DNA from: Bianquea renquensis
Lineage (GTDB): Bacteria; Bacillota; Clostridia; Lachnospirales; Bianqueaceae
Length of the DNA stretch: 64,000 nucleotides
Direction of reading: 5' to 3'
Assembly: GCF_014384895.1 (NCBI RefSeq)
Contig: NZ_JACRSQ010000016.1
Coordinates: 25,473-89,472, forward strand
The position numbers and the translations under genes were made by a program. Shown here piece by piece: positions 56,924 through 64,000 of the stretch. Position 1 is the stretch's first letter. Every line of letters starts with the position of its first letter. A model generated the notes under the pieces. That model saw only the letters and a program-made list of their open reading frames with translations, searched no databases and was not told the origin of the DNA.

Positions 56924-57826
56924 ATGAAAATATTAAACTTTGGATCGCTGAATTTGGATTTCGTCTACCAGGTTGACCATTTTGTCCGTCCCGGTGAAAC
57001 CATGGCTTCCATGGGATATCAACAATTTTGCGGGGGAAAGGGCCTGAATCAGTCCATCGCCCTGGCAAAAGCTGGCGCTCCGGTCTGGCACGCCGGGCTA
57101 ATCGGTGAGAACGGTGCCGTTCTAAAGAAGACGCTTGAACAGTATGGTGTCCACACCACCTTCGTCCGCCCATGCCCTGGCTCCAATGGCCATGCAATCA
57201 TCCAGGTGGATTCCAGCGGGCAGAACTGTATTCTCTTGTTTGGGGGTTCAAATCAACAGATCACGGCGCCTTTCATGGATGAAGTCTTCACCTTTTTTGA
57301 GCCGGGCGATATCCTACTCCTACAAAATGAATTGAACGTCGGGGCTGAACTCATTGAGCGGGCACACCGGCAGGGAATGCGCATTGCGCTAAATCCATCC
57401 CCCATGGCAGAGACCATTCTGGAATGGCCTCTGGGCGATGTGGAATGGTTTCTGTTAAATGAGCTGGAAGGCTGTGAATTGGCCCAACTTCCCATGGGCA
57501 CGGAGCCAGATGCAATTCTGGCCCAGCTTGTGGAGCGCTATCCGAATGGACGCTTTGTCTTGACACTGGGACACAAAGGCGTGCAGTACCGGGATGGCAA
57601 CGCTACGGCCAGCCATGGCATTTACCGTGTCCAGGCTGTGGATACCACCGCCGCCGGCGATACCTTCACCGGCTATTTTCTCACCTATGTGGCGGAGGGC
57701 AAGCCGGTGGCCGACGCTCTAGCTGCGGCTTCCGCCGCTTCCGCTCTGGCTGTGACACGTCAGGGTGCCGCCGTGTCCATACCGGCGCGGGATGAGGTTG
57801 AACATCACACCCTTTCGCTGGCGTAG
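56924..57826 (+). CDS. Ribokinase-like PfkB-family sugar kinase
   Basis: A 300-residue PfkB carbohydrate kinase. GGKGLNQSIALAKAGAPVWHAG is the N-terminal family signature, and DTTAAGDTFTGYFL near residue 248 is the C-terminal signature with the catalytic Asp in AAGD. It is similar to ribokinase in order and length. ATG 56924 follows GGAGG. It has its own promoter and an operator-like repeat, so it can be induced apart from the nucleoside hydrolase. Confidence 0.88.
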   Translation: MKILNFGSLNLDFVYQVDHFVRPGETMASMGYQQFCGGKGLNQSIALAKAGAPVWHAGLIGENGAVLKKTLEQYGVHTTFVRPCPGSNGHAIIQVDSSGQNCILLFGGSNQQITAPFMDEVFTFFEPGDILLLQNELNVGAELIERAHRQGMRIALNPSPMAETILEWPLGDVEWFLLNELEGCELAQLPMGTEPDAILAQLVERYPNGRFVLTLGHKGVQYRDGNATASHGIYRVQAVDTTAAGDTFTGYFLTYVAEGKPVADALAAASAASALAVTRQGAAVSIPARDEVEHHTLSLA

Positions 57827-57860
57827 CGGAGGAGACTCCATCTTCTATGGCATAGCGTGT

Positions 57861-57908
57861 AAAAAGCAGTTGGAGACATAACACGACCTCTCCAACTGCT
57901 TTTTAAAT
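57861..57908 (+). terminator. Terminator after the ribokinase gene
   Basis: AAAAAGCAGTTGGAGA (57861-57876) and TCTCCAACTGCTTTTT (57889-57904) form a 16-bp perfect stem with T and A runs at both ends. Confidence 0.9.
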
Positions 57909-57958
57909 TGCCTATGGGGTTTACTTTCTCTCGTTAATGTTGTTAAACCCTGTGCGTT

Positions 57959-58251
57959 CTATTTATGTGCCTGCAAATCCTCTACCGTCACCTGTACCAG
58001 CCCGCGAATCTGTTCCTCGTTGGAAAAATCCGTGACAATGTAGCTGTTTTTCTTGATGCCCGTGTCAAGATGCAGACCGTGCTCCGCAAGATACCGGTCC
58101 CCCGCTTCGGTCTTTTTCAGATACCATTTTTGACAGCAGACAACGCCAAGGTTTATGCCATTCAGTGTGACATTTTCCGTGCCGAACATTTTTTGGGCTT
58201 TGCCGCACCTAGCGGCGCTAGAATCTCACAGATGGATGCACTAAAATCCAT
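57959..58251 (-). pseudogene. TfoX/Sxy N-terminal-domain protein with a frameshift
   Basis: An ATG at 58251 with a strong AGGGAGG site starts MDFSASICEILAPLGAAKPK. This frame leaves the TfoX-like pattern at a run of five A (58190-58194). One more A would join it to the following 76-residue frame (KMFGTENVTLNGINLGVV, KWYLKKTEAGDRYL) to give a 97-residue TfoX N-terminal-type protein (LAPLG...RRMFG-like signature). The break could be a true mutation, a slippage site or a sequence error. TfoX-N proteins outside Gammaproteobacteria have unknown roles. Confidence 0.7.
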
Positions 58252-58278
58252 AGTTTTTCCTCCCTCTGGGATACCATT

Positions 58279-59406
58279 TCATAAGTATGCCTTGTCACTA
58301 TGTAATAGGTTTCGGATACCCGTCAGCACTGCGCGGTCGTTTTCAAAGACAATGTGAAACAAATGCTTTAGTTCTTCGCGTGTCTCTGGTTTTAGGAGCC
58401 TGTCCACAGAATCGTCGTTGGGCATATAGCCCGTATCGGGACCCACTCCGATTCGCTCCCATATCTTCCAGCCGATACCGTGGGTTTCGTCGCTGTGGTC
58501 CTTGATGTACCGTGTGAAGAACAGATCACTGAGCTGCTCTCGCAATTCATCATCGGTACACAGAGCATTCAGAATGCTTTCGCGGCAGCAAAAGGCCTCC
58601 GCCGCGTGCCAGCGGGTTTCTATTAGCACCCCGTTGATGCCTGCAACAAAGAATGCTATATCATGCGCATTGTCCGCGGTTACAGAGTCCAAACTCTCGT
58701 TGATAGACTGCTCCACACTGTCGTGTTTGGGGTAAGAAAGTGCCATGACGATTTTTTCAAGAATCTCTCCATAGGTTACCCGCCTCTGACAACGCCCAGT
58801 CAGAATGACCGCATCGCGAAGGGTTTCGTACCAGCTATCAGCGGCAAAAATCCCCTCTTTCCTATATGACACTCCATGGGACTCCAGCGTTTTCATGTGA
58901 GAGTCCAATCCCAGTAGCGTCTCGCCCTCATATCCAGTGATGAGCTGCCAGTCAAACTCACCGCCAAGCCGTGCGAGTACCGGCAAACCATTGTCAATGG
59001 CTTCGGCAATTGCCCCAAGTATATCCTGCTTTTCTGCTGATCGATCAAGCCGCTTCCATGTTACACCGGCAAATCCCATTACATACTCCAAATAATCATC
59101 ATCCCAGCGCCAGCCGTTGCGGAAGCCCGGGAGAGAATGTTCCATATCATCCCAGGGATACTCAAAGCCGAAGGCGATCGTTGTCGCGGTAAGCAGACAG
59201 TGATATAGCATTTCCTGATGCTTTGCCAACAGGTCTTCGCCGCAGGGGGAACAATGGATACAATACCTGTTGTTTGGCGAACACCAGTACGGCGTATCAG
59301 CGGTATAGCCAAGTACGGGCAGCAATGCCGAGGACAACGCTGCGGTAAAGCTGTCGGATTCGGAGCCAACGGGAAAATTAACGGTTGTTATGATTTGCTG
59401 TTTCAT
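58279..59406 (-). CDS. Hypothetical protein with C39/BtrH-like N-terminal pattern
   Basis: A 375-residue soluble protein that I only partly recognise. The stretch ILGAIAEAIDNGLPVLARLG, then FDWQLITGYEGETLLGLDSH resembles the second half of papain-like C39/BtrH-N folds. A Cys lies early (CIHCSPCGEDLL). A catalytic triad cannot be set with certainty. AGGGAGGG precedes the ATG at 59406. The TfoX-like frame follows 28 bases downstream and may be co-transcribed. Confidence 0.55.
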   Translation of the reverse strand: MKQQIITTVNFPVGSESDSFTAALSSALLPVLGYTADTPYWCSPNNRYCIHCSPCGEDLLAKHQEMLYHCLLTATTIAFGFEYPWDDMEHSLPGFRNGWRWDDDYLEYVMGFAGVTWKRLDRSAEKQDILGAIAEAIDNGLPVLARLGGEFDWQLITGYEGETLLGLDSHMKTLESHGVSYRKEGIFAADSWYETLRDAVILTGRCQRRVTYGEILEKIVMALSYPKHDSVEQSINESLDSVTADNAHDIAFFVAGINGVLIETRWHAAEAFCCRESILNALCTDDELREQLSDLFFTRYIKDHSDETHGIGWKIWERIGVGPDTGYMPNDDSVDRLLKPETREELKHLFHIVFENDRAVLTGIRNLLHSDKAYL

Positions 59407-59448
59407 TATGGATTCCCTCCCTACCTTTGTCGTGTGTTATCCTCCCAT

Positions 59449-59989
59449 TTACAGATGAAGCTGCCGGACAAGGCAGTCATAGGCAACTTCATCCTCGTTC
59501 TTGGCCCGGGTGATCAGTTCGCAGATGTGGCGACGGATATCCGGAGTTGCCAGCGTCAGCATCTGTTTTTCTCCGCGCTCCCAGAGCCTAACGCCCGGTA
59601 CATCTCCATGCCCGCCTGGCATACCGCCTCAAAGTGCGCTGTCGCCTCGGCATACAGCGGATGTTTCGCGGAGTGCTGCCTGAAGTATTTCGCCGCACTA
59701 TTCCGGCCGTCCGTAATACAGTCCACGGCGTCACACTGGCACAGGCTTTCACATCTGTCAGCGTCCGGTCTGTCTATTGCGCATCAAATGCGACATGGGA
59801 AATGCGCCTCAACATCAGATAGTGTGAAAGCGTGATCCCGCGATATCTGAGGAACAACTCTCGTAAATACTCGGAATAGCCTATCAGTGCCGCCAGATGG
59901 GCGGGGTTCACCGCCTCATGAATATGGCTTTCGATATATGCGACAATAGCATGAATACTGCTGTAATGAAATGGAGGGCATATTTCCAA
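59449..59989 (-). pseudogene. Decayed AraC-type regulator gene
   Basis: A 71-residue frame (59989-59774) has a clear AraC first helix-turn-helix (HAIVAYIESHIHEAVNPAHL, ALIGYSEYLRELFLRYRG) but stops after MLRRISHVAFDAQ. Downstream, two further frames continue as plausible protein (YFRQHSAKHPLYAEATAHFE, then LATPDIRRHICELITRAKNE) in different phases up to a stop at 59449. I infer one regulator gene broken by at least two changes. Confidence 0.6.
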
Positions 59990-60099
59990 ATGGGTTCAGA
60001 GACATTTTACCTCCATGAACATCATTATACTGCTTGACGCTGCGTCAAAGTCAATTTTTGAGATCCCCCCTCTTTTTCAGCATTCACTCCATGTGTAGA

Positions 60100-61182
60100 T
60101 CAGGCAAGATACCCTTTCACAGCCAACAGCTCCGCCATCAAGACGGCTCCGCCGGCAGCACCTCTTAAGGTGTTGTGGGATAGGCAGACAAACTTAATAT
60201 CATACTGATGATCCGGCCGCAGCCGCCCGATGGATACGGCCATACCTCTCTCCAACTCCCGATCCAGCTTAGCTTGTGGCCGATTATCTTCTTCAAAATA
60301 ATGGAGAAATTGTTTGGGAGCGGAGGGAAGTTCCAGCTCCTGAGCAGGGCCGGAGAAGGAGGCCCAGATCTTTTTAATATCCTCAATCTCGGGTTTTTTC
60401 TCAAAGCTTGCAAAAACAGCCGCCATATGGCCGTCGCTTACAGGAACTCGCAGGCACTGTGTGGTGATAGAAGGCCCTGTGGCGTTTACGATGCGGTCCC
60501 CCTGAACACGCCCCCACATCTTTAACGGTTCCTGCTCGCTCTTCTCCTCCTCGCCGCCAATAAACGGGATCACATTGTCGAGAATCTCGGGAAAACTCTC
60601 AAAGGTCTTGCCGGCGCCGGAGATCGCCTGATAGGTGCAGGCAAGGACATTTTTCAGCCCGTAGACATCCTTCAAGGGGTGTAAAGCGGGGACGTAGCTC
60701 TGCAAAGAACAGTTGGATTTTACGGCGATAAACCCTCGCTTTGTTCCAAGTCGTGCTCTCTGTGCATCGATGACAGCGGCGTGGTCCGCGTTAATCTCCG
60801 GTACGATCATAGGCACGTCCGGGGTGGAGCGGTGAGCAGAATTGTTGGAGATCACAGGGATCTCTTCCCTCGCATACGCCTCCTCCAACGCCCGAATCTG
60901 ATCTTTCGGCATATCCACCGCGCAGAAAACAAAATCAACCAGCTCTTTGATTTTCCCAATATCCGCTGTGGCATCCAGCAGCACCATATCCTCCATGGAG
61001 GCCGGCATAGGCGTCTTCATGGCCCAGCGGGGGCCGGCAGCTTCCCGGTATGTCTTACCAGCGCTGCGGGCGGAGGCGGCCAAAGCGGTCACCGTAAACC
61101 ACGGATGATGTTCCAAAAGTGTTGCAAACCGTTGGCCGACCATTCCTGTCGCGCCAATGATACCAACTGAAAATTGTTTCAT
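60100..61182 (-). CDS. asd: Aspartate-semialdehyde dehydrogenase
   Basis: A 360-residue enzyme making aspartate semialdehyde for lysine, threonine and methionine. It has the NADPH motif VGIIGATGMVGQRF at the N-terminus, the catalytic Cys in VKSNCSLQSYVPALHP and a HNTLRGAAGGAVLMAEL end. The form is the archaeal/fungal-type Asd often found in Clostridia. ATG 61182 follows AGAAGGAGAG; a frame 21 codons longer lacks support. It supplies the same lysine route as dapL and dapF, which are 34-40 kb away. Confidence 0.94.
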   Translation of the reverse strand: MKQFSVGIIGATGMVGQRFATLLEHHPWFTVTALAASARSAGKTYREAAGPRWAMKTPMPASMEDMVLLDATADIGKIKELVDFVFCAVDMPKDQIRALEEAYAREEIPVISNNSAHRSTPDVPMIVPEINADHAAVIDAQRARLGTKRGFIAVKSNCSLQSYVPALHPLKDVYGLKNVLACTYQAISGAGKTFESFPEILDNVIPFIGGEEEKSEQEPLKMWGRVQGDRIVNATGPSITTQCLRVPVSDGHMAAVFASFEKKPEIEDIKKIWASFSGPAQELELPSAPKQFLHYFEEDNRPQAKLDRELERGMAVSIGRLRPDHQYDIKFVCLSHNTLRGAAGGAVLMAELLAVKGYLA

Positions 61183-61277
61183 GAATCTCTCCTTCTTTCT
61201 ATGTTCCAAATGGATCTTGTCAAGTATTCCGTCTGTGAAAGACAAATGTATTTATTTTTGAATCCTTGTAATTATCT

Positions 61278-61305
61278 ATTATATAGGAAAATTTCGAAAA
61301 GTCAA
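61278..61305 (-). promoter_or_regulatory. Promoter of asd
   Basis: On the minus strand TTGACT (61305-61300) and TATAAT (61283-61278) are 16 bases apart, 95 bases upstream of the start. The acetyltransferase promoter at 62082-62109 has the same boxes and spacing. Confidence 0.8.
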
Positions 61306-61369
61306 GGAATGTTTCAGCCGCCAAAAGAATATCCCCTCTCTGGTGTGGATATATCACAAAACGGTGACT

Positions 61370-62002
61370 TTAGCCCTTCTTCCGTTCCACTGAAAAACCA
61401 ATCTTGCGGTCCTTATCGTAGTATTCATAATCATGCGCATCGATCTCCCGCAGAACCCGGCAGGGGTTGCCTACCGCGACAACACCCGCCGGGATATCCT
61501 TCGTTACGACGCTACCTGCACCGATAACCGAGCCGTCGCCGATGGTCACTCCCGGCATAATCAATGCACCGGCGCCGATCCATACCTCGTTTCCGATATG
61601 TACCGGAAGGTTGTACTGATACGACTTTGCCCGCAGTTCAGGACAAATTGGATGTGCGCCCGTTGCAATCACAACATTGGGAGCGATCATAACATTGTTG
61701 CCTATGAAGATGTCGGCATCATCCACCAAAGTTAGATTGAAGTTGGCATAAAAGTTTTCGCCCACATGGGTGTTGCAACCCCAATTGGCATTGAGCGGCG
61801 GCTCAATGTATATCGTCTCACCTGTCTCAGCAAATACCTTGCGGAGGATATCCTCCCTGTATTTCACGTCCCTCGGACGGGAATGATTGAAGTCGTACAA
61901 CAATTCCTTGCATTCGTAAAGCTTCTTGTCCAGATCCTCGTCAATCGCCTCAAATGAGCAATCGTAAAGCTCACCGCTTTTCATTTTTTCAAGCACTGTC
62001 AT
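61370..62002 (-). CDS. Sugar O-acetyltransferase (maltose/galactoside acetyltransferase-like)
   Basis: A 210-residue left-handed beta-helix acetyltransferase. The N-terminal Mac domain (MKSGELYDCS...) precedes hexapeptide repeats such as IGNNVMIAPNVVIATGAHPI and IGAGALIMPGVTIGDGSVIG. PLNANWGCNTHVGENFYANF is typical of LacA/Maa enzymes, which acetylate sugars with acetyl-CoA. ATG 62002 lies 11 bases after GGGAGG; a start ten codons earlier is possible. The enzyme keeps the active-site His in ATGAHPI. Confidence 0.9.
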   Translation of the reverse strand: MTVLEKMKSGELYDCSFEAIDEDLDKKLYECKELLYDFNHSRPRDVKYREDILRKVFAETGETIYIEPPLNANWGCNTHVGENFYANFNLTLVDDADIFIGNNVMIAPNVVIATGAHPICPELRAKSYQYNLPVHIGNEVWIGAGALIMPGVTIGDGSVIGAGSVVTKDIPAGVVAVGNPCRVLREIDAHDYEYYDKDRKIGFSVERKKG

Positions 62003-62081
62003 GGCAAATACATCCTCCCAATCTGTATTCAATCGCCTGTAAAAGACAACTGTATTGATCGTTGAGCCCTTTTACCTATCA

Positions 62082-62109
62082 ATTATATAGAAAAATAAGA
62101 TAAAGTCAA
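62082..62109 (-). promoter_or_regulatory. Promoter of the acetyltransferase gene
   Basis: On the minus strand TTGACT (62109-62104) and TATAAT (62087-62082) are 16 bases apart. Confidence 0.8.
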
Positions 62110-62229
62110 GAAACCCTGCAAGCCAATCCGAGAGACGTTCGGTTCTTTGGATTTGGAAGCCTTTCTATGGGAAATACAGGGGGCTGTCGGAAAAAGGATC
62201 GTCCTCTGCATATATTGGAAGACTGCCCG

Positions 62230-63845
62230 CCGGCGTGGATTTTACCTCTGTGTGCACGCTGGCCTCTGCCTTTCCTCGCCTCACCGGCGTGCATTTTTCT
62301 TCCCATTTCTCCTCCGGCTTGGGCGTCTCGAATCTGCCGGCGGGGATTTTGCCTCCGTTTGCACGCTGGCCTCTGCTGTCCCCCCCTTCGCCGGCGTGCA
62401 TTTTTCTTCCCGTTTCTCCTCCGGCTTGGACGTCTCGAATCTGCCGGCAGGGATTTTGCCTCCGTTTGCACGCTGGCCTCTGCTGTTCCCCGCCTCACCG
62501 GCGTGCATTTTTCATTCTGTTTCTCCGCCAGCTTGGCCGTTTCGACTGTGACGGCAGGGATTTTGCCTCTGTGTGCACGCTGGCCTCCGCCTTTCTTCAT
62601 CTCGCCGGCGTGCATTTTTTATTCTGTTTCTCCGCCAGCTTGGCCGTTTCGACTGTGACGGCGGGGATTTTGCCTCTGTGTGCACGCTGGCCTCTGCCTT
62701 TCTTCATCTCACCGGCGTGCATTTTTCATTCTGTTTCTCCGCCGCCTTGGCCGTTTCGACTGTGACGGCAGGGATTTTGCCTCCTTTTGCACGCTGGCCT
62801 CCGCCTTTCCTCGCCTCACCGGCGTGCATTTTTTATTCTGTTTCTCCTCCGACTTGGCCGTTTCGACGCTGCCGGCGGGGATTTTGCCTCCGTTTGCACG
62901 CTGGCCTCTGCTGTTTCCCGCCTCACCGGCGTGCATTTTTTATTCTGTTTCTCCGCCAGCTTGGGCGTTACGACGCTGGTGGCGGGGATTTTGCCTCCGT
63001 TTGCACGCTGGCCTCCGCCTTTCCTCGCCTCGCTGGCGTGCATTTTTCTTCCCGTTTCTCCTCCGGCTTGGCCGTTTCGACTGTGACGGCGGGGATTTTG
63101 CTTCCGTGTGCACGCTGGCCTCCGCCTTTCCTCGCCTCACCGGCGTGCATTTTTTATTCTGTTTCTCCGCCAGCTTGGCCGTTTCGACTGTGCCGGCGGG
63201 GATTTTGCCTCCGTTTGCACGCCGGCCTCTGCCTTTCTTCATCTCGCCGGCGTGCATTTTTCTTCCCATTTCTCCTCCGGCTTGGCCGTTTCGACTGTGA
63301 CGGCAGGGATTTTGCCTCCTTGTGCACGCTGGCCTCTGCCTTTCTTCATCTCGCTGGCGTGCATTTTTCATTCTGTTTCTCCGCCAGCTTGGGTGTTTCG
63401 ACGATGCCGGCGGGGATTTTGCCTCCGTTTGCACGCTGGCCTCTGCCTTTCTTCATCTCGCCGGCGTGCATTTTTTATCCCGTTTCTCCTCCGGCGTGGC
63501 CGTCTCGACGATGCCGGCGGGGATTTTGCCTCCGTTTGCACGCTGGCCCCTGCTGTTCCCCGCTTCGCCGGCGTGCATTTTTCTTCCCGTTTCTCTTCCG
63601 GCTTGGACGTCTCGACGATGCCGGCGGGCAATTTCCCTCTGTGTGCACGCTGGCCTCTGCCTTTCTTCGCCTCACCGGCGTGCATTTTTCATTCTGTTTC
63701 TCCGCCGGCGTGGCCGTCTCGATGCTGCCGGCGGGCAATTTGCCTCCGTGTGCACGCTGGTAGCCTGCTGTTCCTCGCCTCCTCAGCGTGCATTTTTCTT
63801 CCCATTTCTCCTCCGCCTTGATCATCTCGACGTTGCCGGCGGGCA
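62230..63845. repeat. Array of fifteen 107-bp tandem repeats without indels
   Basis: The marker GCACGC(T/C)GGCC starts at 62254, 62361, 62468, 62575, 62682, 62789, 62896, 63003, 63110, 63217, 63324, 63431, 63538, 63645 and 63752, exactly 107 bases apart each time. Units differ by base changes, including two alternating forms of the middle part (CTTCCCRTTTCTCCTCCGG or CATTCTGTTTCTCCGCCAG). Each unit has arms GCACGCTGG and CCGGCGTGC that can pair. 107 is not a multiple of three, so a translation passes through all frames. Several frames on both strands are open, but none has convincing start signals. Confidence 0.95.
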
Positions 63846-63879
63846 ATAACGAGGCTGTCGGGAAATCGATAGCTCCACA

Positions 63880-63926
63880 CAGAGGCAGGTGTGATCCATG
63901 CGGATCTCATCTGCCTCTGACATTTT
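63880..63926. terminator. Terminator-like hairpin after the repeat array
   Basis: CAGAGGCAG (63880-63888) pairs with CTGCCTCTG (63911-63919), with an inner GATCC-ATGC-GGATC stem and ATTTTCCC after it. Confidence 0.55.
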
Positions 63927-63973
63927 CCCATTATAAATGATACTAGATGGCCTACGATAACCATCCTGTCTCC

Positions 63974-63993
63974 GTTCCATGTTATAATGGAAC
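63974..63993. promoter_or_regulatory. Inverted repeat around a TATAAT at the window edge
   Basis: GTTCCAT (63974-63980) and ATGGAAC (63987-63993) flank TATAAT (63983-63988). This may be promoter/operator DNA of a gene beyond the window. No clear -35 box is seen. Confidence 0.35.
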
Positions 63994-64000
63994 TATTCTC

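Noticed and set aside
62573..63763. A 396-residue plus-strand frame in the 107-bp array, and several Lys/Arg-rich minus-strand frames
   Set aside because: Openness follows from the unit having few stops in any frame. The period is not a multiple of three, and no start with a ribosome site was found.
62230..63845. CRISPR array
   Set aside because: The whole 107-bp unit is repeated with no unique spacers and no cas genes nearby.
1..64000. tRNA and rRNA genes
   Set aside because: No tRNA-like cloverleaf or rRNA segment was recognised in the larger intergenic regions.

Overview
The window looks like chromosomal DNA of a Gram-positive anaerobe of the class Clostridia, most likely an Oscillospiraceae-type gut bacterium. 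Supporting traits are GGAGG-type ribosome sites, TTGACA/TATAAT promoters, DapL-type lysine synthesis, a type III glutamine synthetase, an ANTAR regulator beside glutamine synthetase, LplB/YtcP-type sugar permeases and a TnpX-like large serine recombinase with a TnpW-like partner. I saw no rRNA, tRNA or CRISPR array.

Layout. (1) 1-10.7 kb is accessory: a URO-D family protein, an AAA/DUF4143 ATPase, a serine recombinase with a small partner, a MATE pump behind an attenuator-like hairpin, a methyltransferase, a tyrosine recombinase, repeats and an XRE regulator. (2) 10.7-16.8 kb, minus strand: a heterodimeric ABC transporter and a GH95 glycosidase. (3) 17.2-43.1 kb is the core, a glutamine/nitrogen supercluster. 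On the minus strand, in transcription order, lie the three split glutamate synthase domains with Fe-S and FAD subunits, guaA, glnA, an ANTAR regulator, purF, carA, a carB-dapF fusion, pyrG, dapL, a TetR-type regulator, purE and a purF paralogue without the catalytic Cys. Divergently on the plus strand lie glnN (GSIII) and an ammonium channel fused to a PII domain. (4) 43.2-57.9 kb holds transport and carbohydrate genes: a PPOX protein, an AraC regulator, a MATE pump, a DMT permease, a GH29 fucosidase, a CUT1 sugar importer without ATPase, a membrane AraC sensor-regulator, a phosphoesterase, a nucleoside hydrolase and a ribokinase. (5) 57.9-62.1 kb holds a frameshifted TfoX-like gene, a C39/BtrH-like protein, a decayed AraC gene, asd and an acetyltransferase. 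(6) 62.2-63.85 kb is an array of fifteen 107-bp units with no indel.

How the parts connect. Nearly every enzyme of region 3 makes, moves or spends glutamine or ammonia. Three transcription units of this region (split glutamate synthase, glnN, amt-PII) each carry a small hairpin with a six-base loop having A at position 1 and G at position 4. Each hairpin overlaps the 5' arm of an intrinsic terminator. That is the architecture expected for ANTAR-protein antitermination, and an ANTAR protein is encoded in the same cluster. I consider this one-hairpin antitermination circuit, together with the in-frame CarB-DapF fusion, the most interesting content of the window.
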